Assembly (NCBI RefSeq): GCF_029931775.1
Contig: NC_079331.1
Coordinates: 25,297,720 to 25,361,719, forward strand
Reading direction: 5' to 3'
Source: Euleptes europaea
Lineage: Eukaryota; Chordata; Lepidosauria; Squamata; Sphaerodactylidae
Length of the DNA: 64,000 nt
Within the stretch, counting starts at the first letter, position 1. Each line of letters begins with the position of its first letter. Below the pieces are notes generated by a model. That model was not told where the DNA came from, ran no database searches, and saw only the letters and a program-made list of their open reading frames with translations. Position numbers and translations under genes: made by a program. Positions 61,801-64,000 of this stretch are shown here, piece by piece.

Positions 61801-64000
61801 ATGTCGTCGTGGGCGGCCGCCCCTGAGGGCCCGGCGGCGGCTCCGCGCTTCTTCGTCGGCTCCCGCGATGGCGAGGCGGAGCGGCGGGCCCTGGCGGCGC
61901 TGAGCATGGACGACATCGACTTCTTCGAGGACGACGAGGAGGAGGAGGCCCCGTCGGTGAGGGAGGGCTGGGCTGGGCTGGGCGGGGGAGAGGGGGAGAG
62001 GGCTGGGGGGTGCGTGTGTGTGTGTGTGGGGCCGGGGCGGGGGGCGGCCGGACCGTCCAGTTCAACGCCTGGCTGCCCCCGCCCCCCCCCCGGTGCAGCC
62101 TCCGGAGCGGCAGATCGTGGTGGGCATCTGCGCCATGACCAAGAAGTCCAAGTCGAAGCCCATGACGCAGATCCTGGAGCGGCTCTGCAAGTTCGACTAC
62201 CTGACGGTGCGGATCCTGGGCGAGGACGTCATCCTCAACGAGCCCGTCGAGCGGTGGCCCCCCTGCGACTGCCTCGTCTCCTTCCACTCCAAAGGTCCGC
62301 CCCGGCCCCCCGCCCCGCCCCACCGCCCGGCCCCCTGCCTGCCACCCCCCACTCCGGCCAGCCCCGCCTGCCTGCCTGCTCCCTCTCTCTCTCTCTCTCT
62401 CTCTCTCAGGGTTCCCCCTGGACAAGGCCGTGGCCTACGCCAGGCTCCGCAACCCCTTCCTCATCAACGACCTGGACATGCAGTTCTACATCCAGGACAG
62501 GTAAGGCTCGGGCACTTCCTTACCTCTTACCAGAGTCTGAAGGAGGGTTAGGAAGCATTTGGTAAAAGTTCAGGCAGGTGAAGTGAGGCGTTTAATAGGC
62601 AACACGGTAGAACTAGGGTTATAGTATTGGAAGCCATTCATGCAGAACAGCCCCCCCACCCCCGCAACTGCCTAAGGTAGAAGACAATGCAGTAAAAGCA
62701 ATGTGATGTATACTGCAGGAATTGTGACAGCCTGCAGTCCTGTTCCCCTGTAAAAGCAACCTCCCGAGTTGCTCCCTTAGGCTGCTGTTCTAATCCCTTT
62801 GTAAGAATGGTTTCCTAAACGTTTCTGTTTTGCGCCCTCTGTGAAATGATGGAAGCGTGGGGGCCATCTTGCAAGGTTCTGTGGTTAGGCAGCCGTGGGA
62901 CAAAGACCTGCTGCTTTGCCTTCTGGTAACCTGCATCAGTTGTGCTAGGGCCCTTTTGGCAGCCGTGCACATGTGTCAGGTGTGGTTTCCCCCTGCTCCC
63001 AGAGCTTGATCTCTGGTGCAGAGTTCAGCAGCGTGAGAACTAGAGTGTCTCTGTGCATGACCAGGACTGGAAGGTGATTTGGATACCACAGAGGAGTGTA
63101 GGACAGCATCCAGCTCACTGGGGAAGGGGCTTCAGTCCTAGCAGAACAGGTTGGGCACATAGGCAGACCTGCCGTCGTTTACATAAATTATTCAGAGCTG
63201 AATTCTTGGTATCTTTTCCAAAGTTCAGCACTGTAAAGCAGCATAGTCTCATAGCTGCACAGAGTGAGGAAGGAGAGCCCTCTTATGCCATGTGTGGCCT
63301 CCCTGCTTGGTCTTTCTGTGCTCCATAGCTGAGAGAGGGAGTTGCAGCGCCAGGGGCTGAAAGAGGCCAGGGACCCAGCCCGCCTGGCTGGCTGTGCAGG
63401 GTGTTTTATAGACAAAGGGATATAGGAAGCAAACTGAGATGCGGAATCACCTCCAGTGATCTCTTGTGGTCCTAGCCTTAACTTAGCTTCCTATCTTCTC
63501 CAGGCGGGAGGTATACCGGATCCTGCAGGAAGAGGGAATAGACTTGCCTCGCTATGCTGTGCTCAACCGGGACCCTGATAAGCCAGATGGTGAGTGGGGT
63601 GGCTGCTGCTCATGGGCTCCTCAGGCAGCCAAGGTCTCCTTCTGCCCTCCCAAGACGCCTTCCTGTAGATGTGCAGCCTCAGGCTTGGAGCACAGCTGCC
63701 GTCTTCCGAGGGCAAGTGCTTTGCTTTGGTGTGGGCCCTCCTGGGGGAACTGCATGTCATTGAGTGGGCCAGGGTGGCTCTTCTGAGCATCCTCCCTGGC
63801 TTTGCTGTCATGGCTTCTGACCCCAGCCAGAGAAGGATCTGCCCTGGCGCTGGGGACCTGATTGGCCACCTCTGGAGATGCTGGAGCAGGGATGTTGCAG
63901 CCAACTGCTCAGACAGCTATGGGGGTGAGAGTGGGGGCTTTTGTCTTGTGCATCCAGAAGCAGCTGGCGATGGAGAGCAGGCCTGCTCAGGAGGGGCACC
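61801..64000 (+). CDS. PPIP5K1: inositol hexakisphosphate/diphosphoinositol-pentakisphosphate kinase 1 (N-terminal part)
   Basis: Cytosolic kinase that adds the 1-diphosphate to InsP6 or 5-InsP7. Four coding exons are visible: 61801-61956, 62099-62294, 62410-62500, 63504-63589, with continuous phase (176 codons plus one base) and AG/GT borders; the gene continues past the window. Exon 1 has an acidic run (EDDEEEE). Exons 2-4 encode the start of the N-terminal ATP-grasp kinase domain: [76 protein letters not shown]. Residues such as [16 protein letters not shown] and [12 protein letters not shown] fit PPIP5K1 better than PPIP5K2. The neighbour CKMT1 in opposite orientation agrees with the human locus. 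The ATG at 61801 is chosen because the following residues (FFVG) match family N-termini. The C-terminal phosphatase domain is not in view. Confidence 0.95.
62383..62407 (+). repeat. (CT)n tract forming the exon 3 acceptor of PPIP5K1
   Basis: About 12 CT units run directly into the CAG acceptor at 62409, so a microsatellite serves as the polypyrimidine tract. Confidence 0.9.

Overview
This is vertebrate nuclear DNA, most likely from a squamate reptile and possibly a gecko-like lizard. The genes have many short GT-AG exons and CpG-island promoters. The filler is reptile-type: CR1 and L2 LINEs in both orientations, tRNA-derived and 5S-derived SINEs, hAT elements, Penelope-like pieces and young LTR elements. 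Species cannot be fixed from the sequence alone. The window belongs to the conserved block that in human lies at 15q15.3 (PPIP5K1 - CKMT1 - PDIA3).

Layout. 1-10.4 kb: repeats, an FKBP8-like TPR/membrane-anchor gene that looks decayed (minus strand, 2.19-4.16 kb), Penelope-like pieces, and an old CR1 LINE interrupted by a second CR1. 10.45-21.2 kb: complete PDIA3 (ERp57), minus strand, 13 exons, 502 codons plus stop, with a CpG-island promoter and an ERSE-like box. 22.7-23.9 kb: CR1. 24.0-25.7 kb: a 3-exon ZIP zinc transporter of the ZIP1/2/3 type, minus strand. 26-38 kb: gene-poor, with a foldback element, a well-bounded 1.07-kb hAT element, two other inverted repeats, SINEs and CR1 pieces. 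38.5-46.3 kb: complete CKMT1 (ubiquitous mitochondrial creatine kinase), minus strand, 9 coding exons, 418 residues. 46.3-61.2 kb: intergenic DNA dominated by a three-layer nest, a SINE split by a young Ty1/copia-type element that is itself split by a young Ty3/gypsy chromovirus, followed by an L2 piece. 61.8-64 kb: the first four coding exons of PPIP5K1, plus strand, running out of the window.

The host genes are separate housekeeping units, not an operon. PDIA3 folds glycoproteins in the ER, the ZIP protein imports zinc, CKMT1 makes phosphocreatine from mitochondrial ATP, and PPIP5K1 makes inositol pyrophosphates. Compared with human, a single CKMT1 is present, no STRC or CATSPER2 is recognisable beside it, and a ZIP gene and an FKBP8-like relic flank PDIA3. 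I see no previously unknown system. The strongest observations are the nested LTR structure with a sequence-level signature of self-priming, the FKBP8-like relic, and the altered gene content of the block.
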